A stretch of 64,000 nucleotides of DNA from Benincasa hispida (lineage: Eukaryota; Streptophyta; Magnoliopsida; Cucurbitales; Cucurbitaceae): contig NC_052359.1 of NCBI RefSeq assembly GCF_009727055.1, positions 26,013,058-26,077,057 on the forward strand, in the 5' to 3' direction. The notes under the pieces were generated by a model. The model saw only the letters and a list, made by a program, of their open reading frames with translations, was not told the DNA's origin and did not search any database. Both the position numbers and the translations under genes were made by a program. Positions 11,623-22,510 of the stretch are shown here, piece by piece (within the stretch, counting starts at the first letter, position 1; each line of letters opens with the position of its first letter).

Positions 11623-12235
11623 TGATAGGCCTCCAATTATGTGGCAATATCAAGAAATAAAGAATAGAGGAGAGGCGATTGAATTGGTTAAGAATGACTT
11701 CTAATTCAATTGGGAGAAGTGGAGATTTACAAGAAGAAGGAACCGAAAAGAGAGGATAGTGAAGTCTGAATATCAGAAGTGAGGAACGAGAGCTCTCGAG
11801 AGTGGGAGTACGAAAGAGTCTGTCGCGGAGAAGTCATTGCAGTTTTCCGTTCATCGTCTACTTCTACTAGGCGATCGTGTAGTAGAGCTCAGCGATAGTG
11901 TAGCATTTGGTAAGCGATTGTATAGTAATTGGTAGACGATCGTATAGTAATTGGTAAGGGATCATGTAATAGTTTTTCAGCGATCGTATAAGAGTTGGTG
12001 AGCAATAGCGGAGGATTTTGTAAGGGATCGTTTAGTAATACTGAGCGATCGTGTAGAACTTGTAAACAATCGTTTAGCGTTCGGTAAGCAATCGAGTGAC
12101 AACTGTGAGCAATCGTTTAGTATTGTTTGATTCTTATTGTTGAATAAAGAAGACGTTCATCGTTTAACTGCTATTTCGGAAGATTGTACCAACCTGTTAC
12201 GATAATAAAGATTTCCAAGAATCAGTATCCTATCA
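11623..12235 (+). repeat. 5' LTR of element D
   Basis: A 613-bp LTR that begins TGATAGGCCTCC and ends GTATCCTATCA. Its first ~130 bases are a copy of the end of the pol reading frame (see 14433-14737), because the 3' LTR overlaps the integrase gene. Most of 11830-12180 is degenerate GCGATCGTGTAG repeat. Confidence 0.85.
11860..12130. repeat. GCGATCGTNTAG degenerate repeat (5' LTR of D)
   Basis: Some ten loose copies of GCGATCGTGTAG/GCAATCGTTTAG spaced about 20-30 bases apart. The counterpart in the 3' LTR is 14740-14960. Copies differ by point changes and by the spacer between them. Confidence 0.75.
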
Positions 12236-12238
12236 AAT

Positions 12239-12250
12239 TGGTATCAGAGC
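12239..12250 (+). promoter_or_regulatory. Primer-binding site of element D
   Basis: TGGTATCAGAGC, three bases after the LTR end. It is complementary to the 3' end of plant initiator tRNA-Met, the usual primer for chromoviruses. Confidence 0.88.
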
Positions 12251-12266
12251 AATCACCTTGGCAAGC

Positions 12267-12863
12267 ATGGTTCATAAATGCCTTGAAGAAAAATTGGAGG
12301 TACTAGAACAAGAAATCTTTGAATACAGAGTCGAAATACAGAAGGTGTCAACTATAGAGAAGAAGTTGGCATCGATAGCAAAGAGCATTGAGAGATTTCA
12401 ATTGCAAACAGAGAAACATCAAGAAATGCTCGTTTCCTATGTTACGAAAATGACCAAAGAAAAAGCAAAGATGACGGAAGAGGCAGAAGGATGGAATGCC
12501 AATAAGGGGTGCGGAACAAATAGTTCGGTGAAAGCACCTGGTGAAGAAGTGAATAGTGACTGGAGTGAATTCAAGAAAGTGGAAATGTCGATGTTTAGCG
12601 GAAGTGATCCAGACGCATGGCAACACAAAGCAGACCGCTATTTTCAAGTTCATAAGTTGACTGAGTCTGAGAAGATGATGATGGCGGTTGTGAATTTCGA
12701 CGACATCGCATTAGACTGGTACCTATCGGAGGTAGACAGAGAGTCGTTCAAAGTTTGGGAAAACTTGAAGAAAAGGATGATAGCCCGATTCCGATCTTTA
12801 AGAAATGGGTCGTTTTGTGGGAAATTCTTGACTACTAAACAAGAAATGACTGTGGAAGCATAA
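12267..12863 (+). pseudogene. Ty3 gag fragment of element D
   Basis: The first ATG is at 12267 (MVHKCLEEKLEVLEQEIFEY), 17 bases after the primer site. An N-terminal coiled-coil-like region of about 70 residues is followed by the Ty3 retrotransposon Gag domain: KKVEMSMFSGSDPDAWQHKA, DRYFQVHKLTESEKMMMAVV, ALDWYLSEVDRESFKVWENL and a closing KQEMTVEA. The frame then ends at TAA (12861-12863). There is no zinc knuckle and no protease after it; integrase sequence follows at once, so the break is a large deletion and not a normal Gag end. Confidence 0.85.
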
Positions 12864-12865
12864 CG

Positions 12866-13504
12866 ATCTGTGAAGGTGTCGAAGTCCATTGTCTCGGATC
12901 AAGACAAAGAGATTGTGAATCACTTTTGGCAAGAGTTGTTTCGACTGTCACGTACCAAACTCCATCACTGCTCAGTTTCTCAAACTCATTCAGATGGTCA
13001 AATAGAGGGGGTGAATCACAGCGTGGAAATGAATTGGAGGTGCTGTTGTGGTGAACGATCGACAGAATGGATGAACTAGTGGCATTAGGCAAACTATTGG
13101 AGTAACACTACATATAATGCTTCTAATGGCTTGGCCCCTTTTCAGATTGTGTATGGACGATAACCTCTAGTGTTGATTTACTATGGGAAGGATTGTACGA
13201 CCAATGCGACTTTGAGCCAAAAAATGCGAGATAGAGATGCTGCATTGTGTGAGCTTTAGAAGCATTTGAGGCTGGTTTAAGAGAAAATGAAGAAGTTTTC
13301 TGACAAGAGTGACATGATGTGATCATTGGTTATGGTTGAAGTTGCGACCCTATTGCCAAATTTCAGTTCCGCAAAAGCAGAATGTGAAATTATCTCCCAA
13401 GTATTATGGAGCACATCAGGTAGTGGACAGAGTTGGATCAGTAGCTTACAAGCTGAACCTTGAGACAACAGTTTTGATATGTTCAGTGTTTCATGTGACG
13501 CAGC
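12866..13504 (+). pseudogene. Ty3 integrase fragment of element D
   Basis: Integrase core and C-terminal part, without the zinc module or first catalytic Asp. It begins VSKSIVSDQDKEIVNHFW (second catalytic Asp), then HSDGQIEGVNHSVE, where the third catalytic position lies. Frameshifts and stops follow (stop after EWMN at 13077-13079). Further residues in other frames match the chromovirus C-terminal region, ending in VCSVFHVTQL near 13500. The reading continues past the 923-bp insertion at 14433. Confidence 0.8.
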
Positions 13505-14427
13505 TGTTGACATAAAGATTGATCTAAGCTACAAGCTCATGTCCCCGTTACCAGTTCCCTGGCAACGGCGCCATAAACTTGATGAAAAAAAGATTTATCT
13601 AGCTTACAAGCTCATGTCCCCGTTACCAGTTCCCCGACAACGGAAGGATGAGCTTCCCTCTCAGGCTTGCTCAACCGAGCAGGGATCTGAGTATAGAGCT
13701 TTGCGGCGGGGATCTGGCAAAATAGCACTGAGACTTACCTGTCGGCCTTGTCTCTTTTCTTCTCGAATTTCTTCCGATCAGTACTCAGCTCAGCCTCTCT
13801 CTCAATAATCCAGCAGCAATTAGCCCTCCTATCAATTATACCGTATCAAGTATCTCTTCTCTGAAATCTATGGGGGTATTTATAGGTGAAAAGCTTTGAC
13901 TTTTGGCTTGTCAACCCCACTTCTTTTTATGGAAATTCTGAAGATGAGGGAATAAATATTCTTTCTGTTATGCAATCAGACCGTCAAATCTGCACAACGG
14001 TTAGTTGTACATGTGTCGCAATCCTCCACCTTTGCGTTGCTCAACTGCATCTTTCGATCGGTTGCTCGCATGCGGTGTTGTTTTTATTACCACATGGGGT
14101 TGAAATTCAGCTTGGGATCGACTGTCGTATTGTGTCGTCATTGTGTTAATCGTCTATTCATTTTTGATTGATGGGCACAATGTAACAAAGATGCATTGTT
14201 CGGTTGCTCGTTGAGCCTTGATCACAAGCGGTGACTTGGTTTTCCTGCAAAAAAGAGTAAAAATATCATTTTCTACCATTTTAACGATGTCAGTGGGTGT
14301 AATTGTGATAATTTAGAATTATTGTATTTCTGAGCTAATTTTCATACAATCAACGCATATTCCTTCTCTTTTGGCCGCAATATCTAGATAAGGCAGCATA
14401 AGTAACTTATATTTCTACATGTTATCA
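13505..14427 (-). mobile_element. 923-bp Athila fragment I with target duplication
   Basis: Flanked by GCAGC (13500-13504) and GCAGT (14428-14432), so it behaves as one insertion. On the minus strand it starts TGATAACATGTAG and matches the U3 and promoter of solo LTR 18948-20813 down to about 13640. It then jumps to Athila primer-site sequence (TGGCGCCGTTGCCAGGGA, minus, near 13556-13573), which is present twice in a tandem unit (13515-13568 and 13590-13643). Part of the LTR is missing. Confidence 0.75.
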
Positions 14428-14432
14428 GCAGT

Positions 14433-14737
14433 TGGAGAAATGGGGTGGACAACCAGAACTTTACCTTGAGGATAAGGTAAAGATGAAGGGGGGAGGTAAT
14501 AATAGGCCTCCAATTAGGTGGCAATATCAAGATAGAAAGAATAGAGGAAGGGCGATTGAATCGGTTAAAAATTACTTCCAATTCCATTGGGAGAAGTGGA
14601 GGTTTAAAAGAAGAACGAAACAAAAAGAGATGATAGCGAAGCTTGAATATCAGATTGAGGAAGAAGAGCTCTTGAGAGTGGGAGTTCGGAAGTCTCTATC
14701 GCGGAGAAGTCATCGTAGTGTGTCATTCATCGTTTAA
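14433..14737 (+). pseudogene. Chromodomain-end of integrase D, reading into the 3' LTR
   Basis: Open frame with LEKWGGQPELYLEDKVKMK and GGGNNRPPIRWQYQDRKNRG, the wording found at the end of chromovirus integrases after the chromodomain. The frame passes through the polypurine tract (14482-14495) and the LTR start at 14500 and stays open to 14737. The same coding wording recurs at the start of the 5' LTR (11623-11750). Confidence 0.75.
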
Positions 14738-15067
14738 TTCTACTAGGCGATCGTGTAGTAGAGCTCAGTGATCGTGTAGCATTTGGTAGGCGATCATGTA
14801 ATAGTTTGTAAGCAATCGTTTAGAAGTTGGTGAGCGATCGTGGAGGATTTTGTAAGCGATCGTTTAGTAGTATTGAGCGATCGTGTAGAACTTATAAATG
14901 ATTGTTTAGCATTTGATAAGCGATCAAATGACAACTGTAAGCGATCATTTAGTCTTGTTTGATTCTTATCGTTTAATAAAGAAGACGTTCATCGTTTAAT
15001 TGCTTTTCTGGAAGATTGTACCAACCTGTTACGATAATAAAGATTTCCAAGAATTAGTATCCTAACA
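14500..15067 (+). repeat. 3' LTR of element D
   Basis: A 568-bp partner of 11623-12235. Its first bases read TAATAGGCCTCC where the 5' copy has TGATAGG, so the terminal TG is mutated. It ends TATCCTAACA and includes the degenerate GCGATCG repeat at 14740-14960. Confidence 0.83.
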
Positions 15068-15326
15068 TGGGAAAGACCTTGAGGTGGTTCACGGTGATTT
15101 ATCATGAAGACTGTTGTTGTACAATCAAGTTGTTGGAGAGTTCTTCAAAGGTATGATCTTAAAACCCTCTTTTTAGAAAAGCATGCTTTAGTTTCTGCCA
15201 AAATCAGTGAATTTGAATGCTTATGGATCCTTGATATTTCTGCTGTATGTTATTTAACCCTTTCAATAAAAACTTATAAAATAACAAACATACATGCATT
15301 GTGTTTGGATTGGGGATCCATGTTGT

Positions 15327-17240
15327 TGATAGAACACGGGACATACGCAGCGGAAAAATGATCTTATTACACTCTAATTGCTTTTAATTTAAAGAAAAAA
15401 ACATGCAATTTAAAGGAAAAAAACAGTAATTAAAAATTACCTTTGAAGCTCCCAAAAATCGCTTTTCCTCACTGAATCTCGACCTAAACTCTTCTGGACC
15501 ACCACTAGAGTTGACCTACTATCCTCTGGACTCAGAACCGGATTGTAGGACCCAGTGGATGAAGAAATCGAGAGAAAGAAAGAGATGGAAAAATAAATGG
15601 AATTTTGTGGTTTGGGTTTTTATTTTTCCAGAAACATTTTGAAAACTAAAATTGACAAAAAGTCAAAAGTTTTTCATCCAAATTCAAAAGCCCATTTTAT
15701 AGAATAAACCATGCAACAATTGCATGAACCAAATCCATAAAAACCCAACACCTATAATCCACCATCTTAATGAGCTTAATGTCTCCACTATAAGTTAACA
15801 CCTAGCCCACTATTTTGTTAGTGGAATTATCCAACAAAAGTTTGGATTTTCCCACTAACTTTAATCAAAGGGCAAAATAGTCATTTTGTCAAAGTCAAAC
15901 TTTGACCAAAAAGTCAACATTTTGAATTTTTATATTTTTTCCGTGTTGACTAATTTTGACCTCCTGAGCATGAATCCATATTCATTTTCTCGAAAATCAA
16001 ATCACATTTGAATATAAGGTCAGTCAAAGTTTGACTTTTTACATCTTTGACCATTTCAATTATTTCCGAGCTTCCGAATATGAACGTATTCATATTCTTG
16101 ATATTTAAATCACATTTAAATATTAAATTTATATCTCTAAATTGAAAACCCGACCACTATATCACATATACTTGTCAGTTTCTCTCTCTTCACCTAATTC
16201 GAACAATTCGAATCATTCTATCATACTGTTCTAAGTTTATTCCATATGAGCTAGTAGGGGAACCTAATGGACCTATAGATCATGGGCTCCAACGATCTGA
16301 GATTAGCTGGTTAAACTCTTTAGACGGAGTTAATCAACATTCGTTAACTAACGGGTCATTCCATTATAGTCCCGTAGTTGCACTCCCCTCACTATAGATA
16401 TTTTCGTGTCCATTTTATATAACCATGATTAGTAAGCTAATCCTTCACAGGTTATTCGTATTCGCGGGTTTTACCCCCAAGACTACATCTTATCCTTAAG
16501 TTCCACTGATCCTCTAATGAACAATTGGTTTAAGGTCCAACCTATAAACTGAACCCCTCTCAGGCCAAGGAGAGGGTGGGGCTCCTTGTTCATGACCTAG
16601 ATTCAGTACTAAAGAGAATAACCTATCTACTATCTCTATAACGGGTAGGATTGAATTCTGTCTTGCAACCTATGTTCCCAGTTATCCACCCGATCTTACC
16701 CTTGAAATGGGAGGCTTATTTGGCCAGCGATGATGAGCTACCCTCACCTATGCAGATCTAAGGATAACTTCAAGTGAACAAGAGTTCATAGTTAGCTCAG
16801 GATTAAGATTAAGTTACTTGGGTCATCAATTAACGAAATAGTCAGTTTTATACATAAGATGGCATTTAGAACGTAAAAAGTGACTATTTCATGGTCCAGT
16901 CTTATGCAAACTCAATGCATAGGATGCCCCCACTCACATATCTCTATATGAACGATTCAGGATCACATCGTTTGTACTAACTTCAAAGTGGGTCGCATCC
17001 ATAGTGTCCCCAGAACAAGGCGCTTAACCTTATTCATATACTATAGACTATTTTGGCTATATATTTGAACTTGATCCACATTTATGTCACTACATAATGT
17101 TCAAACTACATTAAATAGTCTTAGGACCTTAGTTTATTGGATTCAAGATTACAATTTCAATAACAACTTTATCGAAAAAAAAAAAACAGAATATGTTTAT
17201 TAATTTACGAACTACGAGTTTTAGGACATAAAATCCAACA
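15327..17240 (-). repeat. 3' LTR of Copia B
   Basis: A 1,914-bp LTR. On the minus strand it starts TGTTGGATTTTATGTCC at 17240 and ends CTATCA at 15327. The polypurine tract AAGTGGGAGTTTG lies just outside at 17241-17252. It shares nearly its whole length with 52960-54954 and its first 0.8 kb with 47321-48158. No genes lie in it. Confidence 0.87.
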
Positions 17241-17389
17241 AACTCCCACTTGGACTAAAACTCCTAGTGGAGTATCACAATGTTGAATTTAAGTGAGAAA
17301 CATATGAGTATAATAAACATATGAATACAATAAACTAGGGCATATACCCAAAAGTTCTCCCACTTGTCCTAGTTTACATACTTCGTAGA

Positions 17390-18945
17390 CCTAGACTCTG
17401 TAGGTGACCTTCAAACACTTTAGCCACGAGGGCCTTTGTAAAAGAATCAGCAATGTTTTGCTCAGAAGATATCTGGGTTACTACAATGTCTCCACGATGT
17501 ACAATCTCCTGGATCAGATGGTATTTGCGCTCAATATGCTTGGCGCGCTTGTGGCTTCAGGGTTCTCTTGAATTTGCAATTGCACCACTATTATCACAAT
17601 ATAGGGTGATAGGCAGATGCATATTTGGAACGACTTCTAAATCTGTCAAGAATTTCCTCAACCATACTGCTTTCTTTGCTGCTTCACAAGCAGCTACGTA
17701 TTCAGCTTCCATTGTGGAGTGCGCAATACAATTTTGTTTCACACTTCTCCACACTACTGCTTCTCTATTCATAAGGAACACTGATCCTGATGTAGATTTT
17801 CTTACATCTTGAAAATCAAAGTTAGTGTATCCAGTAAGGATCAGATCCTTAGTACCATACACGATCATGTAGTTTCTTGTTTTCCTAAGATACTTGAGGA
17901 TATTCTTAACCGCAATCCAATGATCATATCCAGGATTGGACTGATACCTACTAACTATACCTACTGCGAAGCATATGTTAGGTCTAGTGCATAACATTGC
18001 ATACATCAGACTCCCTACTGCAGAAGCATAGAGAATGTGTCTCGTATCCTCAACCTCTTGTGTCTTAGGACATTGATCCTTTGACAAATGAATTCCATAT
18101 CTGTAAGGTAACAAACCTATTTTGGAATTCTGCATCTTATACCTAGACAACATTTTGTCTATATAAGTTGCTTGAGACATGGCTAGTGTTCTGTTCTTGC
18201 AATTCCGAATAATCTGAATCTCGATAACATACTGAGCATTTTCTAAATCTTTCATTTGGAACTGCACTGCTAGCCATTTCTTGATGTCAGTTAGGTAACC
18301 TACTTCATTCCCAATGAGTTGAATATCATCAACATATTAAACTAAGAACGCTATAGTAGAATTGACGATCTTCTTGTAAACACAAGGCTCGTCAACATTC
18401 TGTACAAAGCCATAAGATTTGATCGCAATATCAAATCTTATATTCCAAGATCTATAAGCTTGTTTCAACCCATAAATGAATTTTTGAAGCTTACAAACCT
18501 TTTGTTCTTGACCTTGTGCAATAAACCCCTCTGGTTGAGCCATATAGATACTTTCTTCAAGATTACCATTAGAAAGGCTGTCTTGACATCCATCTACCAA
18601 ATTTCATAGTCATAAAAGGTAGCAATGGATAAGAGTATTCTAATCGACTTAAGCATGGCAATGAGAGAGAAAGTTTCTTCATAGTCACTCCCTCTCTCTA
18701 GGTATAACCCTTTGCCACAAGTCCAACCTTAAAAGTTTGTACTTTACCAGCTTGGTCTCGTTTTCTCTTGTAGATCCACTTACAACCAATTGGTTTTACA
18801 TCATTTGGTTGATCTATAAGTTTCTAGACAGAATTGAAGTACATAGATTCTATTTTGAGGTCCATGGCTTTGACCCACTGATCACGGTTCACATCTTTTA
18901 TTGTCTGTTTATAGGTCAATGGATCCTCTATGCCATCATCAGGTA
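17390..18945 (-). pseudogene. Copia B reverse transcriptase and RNase H
   Basis: RT fingers and palm carry NLEESIYMAQPEGFI, KVCKLQKFIYGLKQAYRSW and DEPCVYKK. The active-site box YVDD follows at about 18323-18334, immediately after an in-frame TAA. RNase H carries YASAVGSLMYAMLCTRPNIC, FDFQDVRKSTSGSVF, AHSTMEAEYVAACEAAKKAV and LYCDNSGAIANSREP. A stop after SREP precedes the last part (KHIERKYHLI, ADSFTKAL), which ends near 17390. Catalytic residues are mostly kept, but stops and the solo-LTR insertion kill the gene. Confidence 0.9.
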
Positions 18946-18947
18946 TG

Positions 18948-20813
18948 TGATGACATAATTTGAATTCTAAACATTTTATGATCTTATGTCATACAACGCA
19001 TAGATGAATGATGACTTTACTTTCTTTATGCGATACTACTTCTAGATATGTGTTATTAATGAATGTTCTTGTAGTATGTTGTGCATTGGAACAAAGTATA
19101 ATTCCCTCGCAAGTTTCTCGATGTGGTCTGAGGTCAAACACAGGGATTGTTTTAGGTTAGTTATGTTACATTCGTGATATATGCGACCGAGGGTTTTTCA
19201 ATTTAATAAAAGTGAGGTTTGTACATGCGAAGTAAATTGTGCAGTAAAGTAAAGATAAGCGATAAAAATGCAATAATAAAGTAAATTGCGATAAAAGTAA
19301 AGTGCGATAAAATAAACCTAAGCTATGAAGATACAAGATATAGGTTACATGATACAAGATATCGAGGTTGAGACTGACTGTGAAGATTATACAAAGGTCG
19401 TGTTATGCGGTGGCAAGGCTTATGTGCGAAGCAGAAAGAGAAATGATAATTAATATAAACATCGCAAGTTCCTTAATTGCGTTAAAGATATAAGTACGGA
19501 TCCGCTTTCCCTTAGCATACACCTCTCGGTGATCGGCCACGTTTCCCACATCTCTGTGGTGAAATAGGGACGAACGTAGTGAATGCAAGGTTGCTTCCAT
19601 CACTGGAAGTACTTCTTGCTTTAGTTAACGCATTCTTCTAACCTTCTCTCGACAGATCAGAATGGCATCTTCACTTTTGCTCTCACAGGTGAAGATGTCG
19701 TCTAGCATGCTTTAGCTAAACGTCCTTATTTCTTTAGTACATATTAAATTACTTGCTTAATTCATATTAATCACCAAGGGATTAAGAAAACATCATGGAG
19801 AAAGCAATTTATGGAGGAATGGAAATAGATAGAAATGTGGAAATGAAATTGATCGTGACAATTAATTAGAAAATCAAGTGTCTGATACATGGTTGTGAAT
19901 GATTTAGACTAAGAAAATGAAGTACAATTGATGAATAAGAGTTAGAAACAGATACAGAAGAGTGCCAATGTCTTGACACTGATCTGGATGGAGAGATTGC
20001 TTGTCGGCGTAGATGGAGTGAATGGAAGAATGAGCTTCCCTCTCGGGCTTGCTCAACCGTTAGAGTTGATCTAGGTACAGACCTTCACGGCGGGGATTTG
20101 GAATGATTCTGCCCTTAGACTCACCTCTCAGCCTTTCCTCTTTTCTTCCTGGATCTTCTCCGATCAGCACTCAGATCAGCCTCTCTCTCAATAGCCTCGT
20201 ATCAATTATCCCTCGTATCAAGTATATCTTTCAGTGAATTCTCTGAAGGTATTTATAGATGAATGCTCTGACTCTCTGTCGTATTGTCCCCATTTTATTG
20301 TTATTGAAATTCCAAAAATGGTGGAATAAATATTCCTTCTGTTATGCAATCAATCCGTCAAAAATGCACAACGGTTAGTTGTACACGTGTCAAAGTCCTC
20401 CGCGATTGCATTGCTCATTTGCATCTCTCGAACATGTGCTCGCATGCGGTGTTGTTTTTTTTATTACTGCATGCAGTTGAAGTTGCGTTGATCGCAAAGC
20501 TCTTGATCGATTGTCGCATGCGCCGTCATTGCGTTGATCGTCTATTCATTCTTGAATGATGGGCGCAATGCGACGTGGATGCGTTAATATTTTTCTCTTG
20601 AGCCATGAGCGCATACGGTGACTTGATTTCCTGCAAAATAGACGTGAAATATTCTTTTCTACCATCGTAATGGTGTCAGTGGGTGTATTAACGACATCTT
20701 ATAATGCTTGTGTTTCTTAGCTAATTTCTATACAATTAACGCAACTTTCCTCTCTTTTGGCCGCAATATCTAAATAAAGCAGTATAAATAAATTGTATTT
20801 CTACAAGTTATCA
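18948..20813 (-). mobile_element. Athila solo LTR inside Copia B
   Basis: A 1,866-bp LTR with no internal region. On the minus strand it starts TGATAACTTGTAG at 20813 and ends TCATCA at 18948. The flanks GTATG (18943-18947) and TTATG (20814-20818) look like a target duplication with one change. A minus-strand TATA (CTATAAATACC) lies near 20245-20255. Copia pol sequence resumes on both sides. Confidence 0.85.
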
Positions 20814-20818
20814 TTATG

Positions 20819-21790
20819 ACGACTTGTGTTTCTGTTAAACCCAAGTAACAGTCAGGCTAATGAACAAACCTCCCACTATGTCGAGGCATTCTCAACTCTT
20901 GAGAAGGATATTATTGACAAGATGTACTTGTTTTATCTACTACTTTAGTAGATGAACTAGCTCTATCTGTAGCGTTTTTGGAAATTTCATTCAATACTAG
21001 TCTACTATGAGGTTGATGACTTCATATGTGGTCTTCCGCTAAGAATGTGGCATTTGTTGATACAAATACCTTATTCTCTTGAGGATCTTAAAATAGACCA
21101 CCTTTTGTTTCTTTTGGATAACCTACAAATAGGCATAGTTTTGAACGACGTTCCAATTTTTTAGGATTTTGCACCAACACGTGTGCCGGGCATCCCCAAA
21201 TCCTAGAGTGACATAAACTGCCTTTACGCCCTTTCCATAGCTCATAAGGTGTTTTTGAAACACTTTTAGAGGGAACGTTATTCAAAATATAGACAGCAGT
21301 CTCTAATGCATGTCCCTAAAAGGAATTAGGTAAATCAGCAAAGCTCATCATTGAGTGAACCATGTCCAACAAGGTTCTATTTCTTCTTTCAGATATACCG
21401 TTCTTCTGTGGCATATTAGGTGCAGAGAGTTGTGACTTGATTCCGTGTTCTATCATATAGTCCTGGAATCTTAAGTCCATGTACTCCCCACCTCGATTTG
21501 ATCGTAGTGTCTTAATTGTTCTACCTAACTGGTTTTCAACCTCAGTCTTATATTCTTTGAACTTTTTAAAAGAATCAGACTTGTGATGCATTAGGTAAAT
21601 ATGACCATACCTTGAATAATCATCAATAAAACTGATGAATATTCATACCCACCTCGAGCTTTGACCTTCATCGGTCCACAGAGGTACGAGCTCTAAGGGT
21701 ATTGTGGCTCTGAGACCTTTTCCAGTAAAAGATCTCTTAATCATTTTTCTTTCAAGACAAGACTCACATGGAGGTAAAAAATTGTCTTCT
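20819..21790 (-). pseudogene. Copia B integrase
   Basis: The core contains TLRSNRGGEYMDLRFQDYM and MPQKNGISERRNRTLL. The usual Asp before RGGEY is Asn here, so one catalytic acid is lost, while the Glu in SERRNRT is kept. Next come NNVPSKSVSKTPYELWKG, GCPAHVLVQNPKKLE and GYPKETKGGLF, then a stop and the linker DPQENKVFVSTNATFL towards RT. Several stops interrupt it. Confidence 0.87.
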
Positions 21791-21792
21791 AA

Positions 21793-22065
21793 TTAATTTA
21801 GGAGTCCATTCTTAACCAATCTCTCAATCCTTTTGAGATTTATGTGGCCAAGTCTTAAGTGCCATAGATAGGCGTTAGAAGAAACTTTTTGTCTTTTATT
21901 CTGAGTTTTGGCTATTCTAAACATCTCAGTATTTAAGACAAATTTTGCTTTAGTTGGTCTTAACTTATATAAGTTGTTTTCAATTATAGTAGAACAAATT
22001 TCAGTACCTTTTCTGAAAATGAACGCTTCATTAACTTCAAAAGATATTTTATACATTTTTTCCAA
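21793..22065 (-). pseudogene. Copia B gag-pre-integrase domain
   Basis: The zinc-binding pre-integrase domain, with NAYLWHLRLGHINLKRIERL carrying the histidine pair. The cysteine pair expected downstream lies near 21745-21765 (minus, ESCLERK-like) after a stop. It overlaps the end of the gag-protease frame by 17 bases in another frame, which indicates a frameshift. Confidence 0.83.
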
Positions 22066-22510
22066 TATACGTGTGACAGATATTAATCCTTCTCATTTTA
22101 GGAGCATACAAAACATCTTTAAGTATGATATATCTATCGTTGAAAATCAACTTCAAGTCTCCCACTGCTTTGACCGAGACAACCTCTCCTGTTCCAACCT
22201 TGAGGGTGATCTCGCCTTCTTCAAGCTTTTTCCAAGAACTAGTTTCCTGAAAAGAGAAGCAAATATGTTCAGTGGCTCTTGAATCCAATATCCAGGTTGA
22301 GGTATCATACTCCACTAAACATGTTTCAGCAACTAGTAAATCATATTTACCTTGTGCTTCTTTCGAGGCAAGAGCCTGAGGACATTCCTCAGTTAAGACA
22401 ATTCTCAAGTCATCTATTACTAGTGTTGAATTCAGATTTGTTTTCCATGTTGAGTAGTTGTCGCCATTAAGTTTTTCAAAAGCTAATAGTTGATCTAAAG
22501 AGCTAGTCAT
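22049..22510 (-). pseudogene. Copia B gag head fused to protease
   Basis: Starts MTSSLDQLLAFEKLNGDNYS, the conserved Copia Gag head. After about 50 residues it jumps to KYDLLVAETCLVEYD and the protease site WILDSRATEH, followed by GTGEVVSVKAVGDLKL. The central Gag and the CCHC zinc knuckle are missing. The protease triad Asp-Ser-Gly reads Asp-Ser-Arg, so it should be inactive. 153 codons in one open frame. Confidence 0.85.

Larger units (their letters stand above)
11623..15067 (+). mobile_element. Deleted Ty3 chromovirus D
   Basis: A small Ty3 element inside solo LTR F. It has a 5' LTR (11623-12235), a primer site, a gag fragment fused to an integrase fragment, a polypurine tract and a 3' LTR (14500-15067). 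The flanks TGGGG (11618-11622) and TGGGA (15068-15072) look like the target duplication. Protease, reverse transcriptase and RNase H are absent, lost in one internal deletion. A 923-bp Athila fragment is inserted near the 3' end. Confidence 0.87.
10035..15265 (+). mobile_element. Copia solo LTR F, split by a nested Ty3 element
   Basis: The two halves of one Copia LTR (10035-11622 and 15068-15265) are separated by Ty3 element D. It starts TGTTGAGGAATG and ends CCTTTCA, like the LTRs of element C (31206-33062). The flanks ATAAC (10030-10034) and ATAAA (15266-15270) look like a target duplication with one later change. No Copia coding region is attached, so it is a solo LTR. Confidence 0.82.

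Noticed and set aside
11860..12130. GCGATCG repeats as the cyanobacterial HIP1 palindrome or bacterial contamination
   Set aside because: They sit inside plant LTRs with plant primer sites, are degenerate, and the surrounding DNA is AT-rich plant retroelement sequence.
12239..12250. tRNA-like sequence as an RNA gene
   Set aside because: Only the 12 bases complementary to a tRNA 3' end are present, as expected for a primer-binding site; no cloverleaf.
10035..12863. A Ty3 gag driven by a Copia LTR (cross-superfamily recombinant)
   Set aside because: The Copia LTR resumes at 15068 and D has its own LTRs and a target duplication, so it is a nested insertion.
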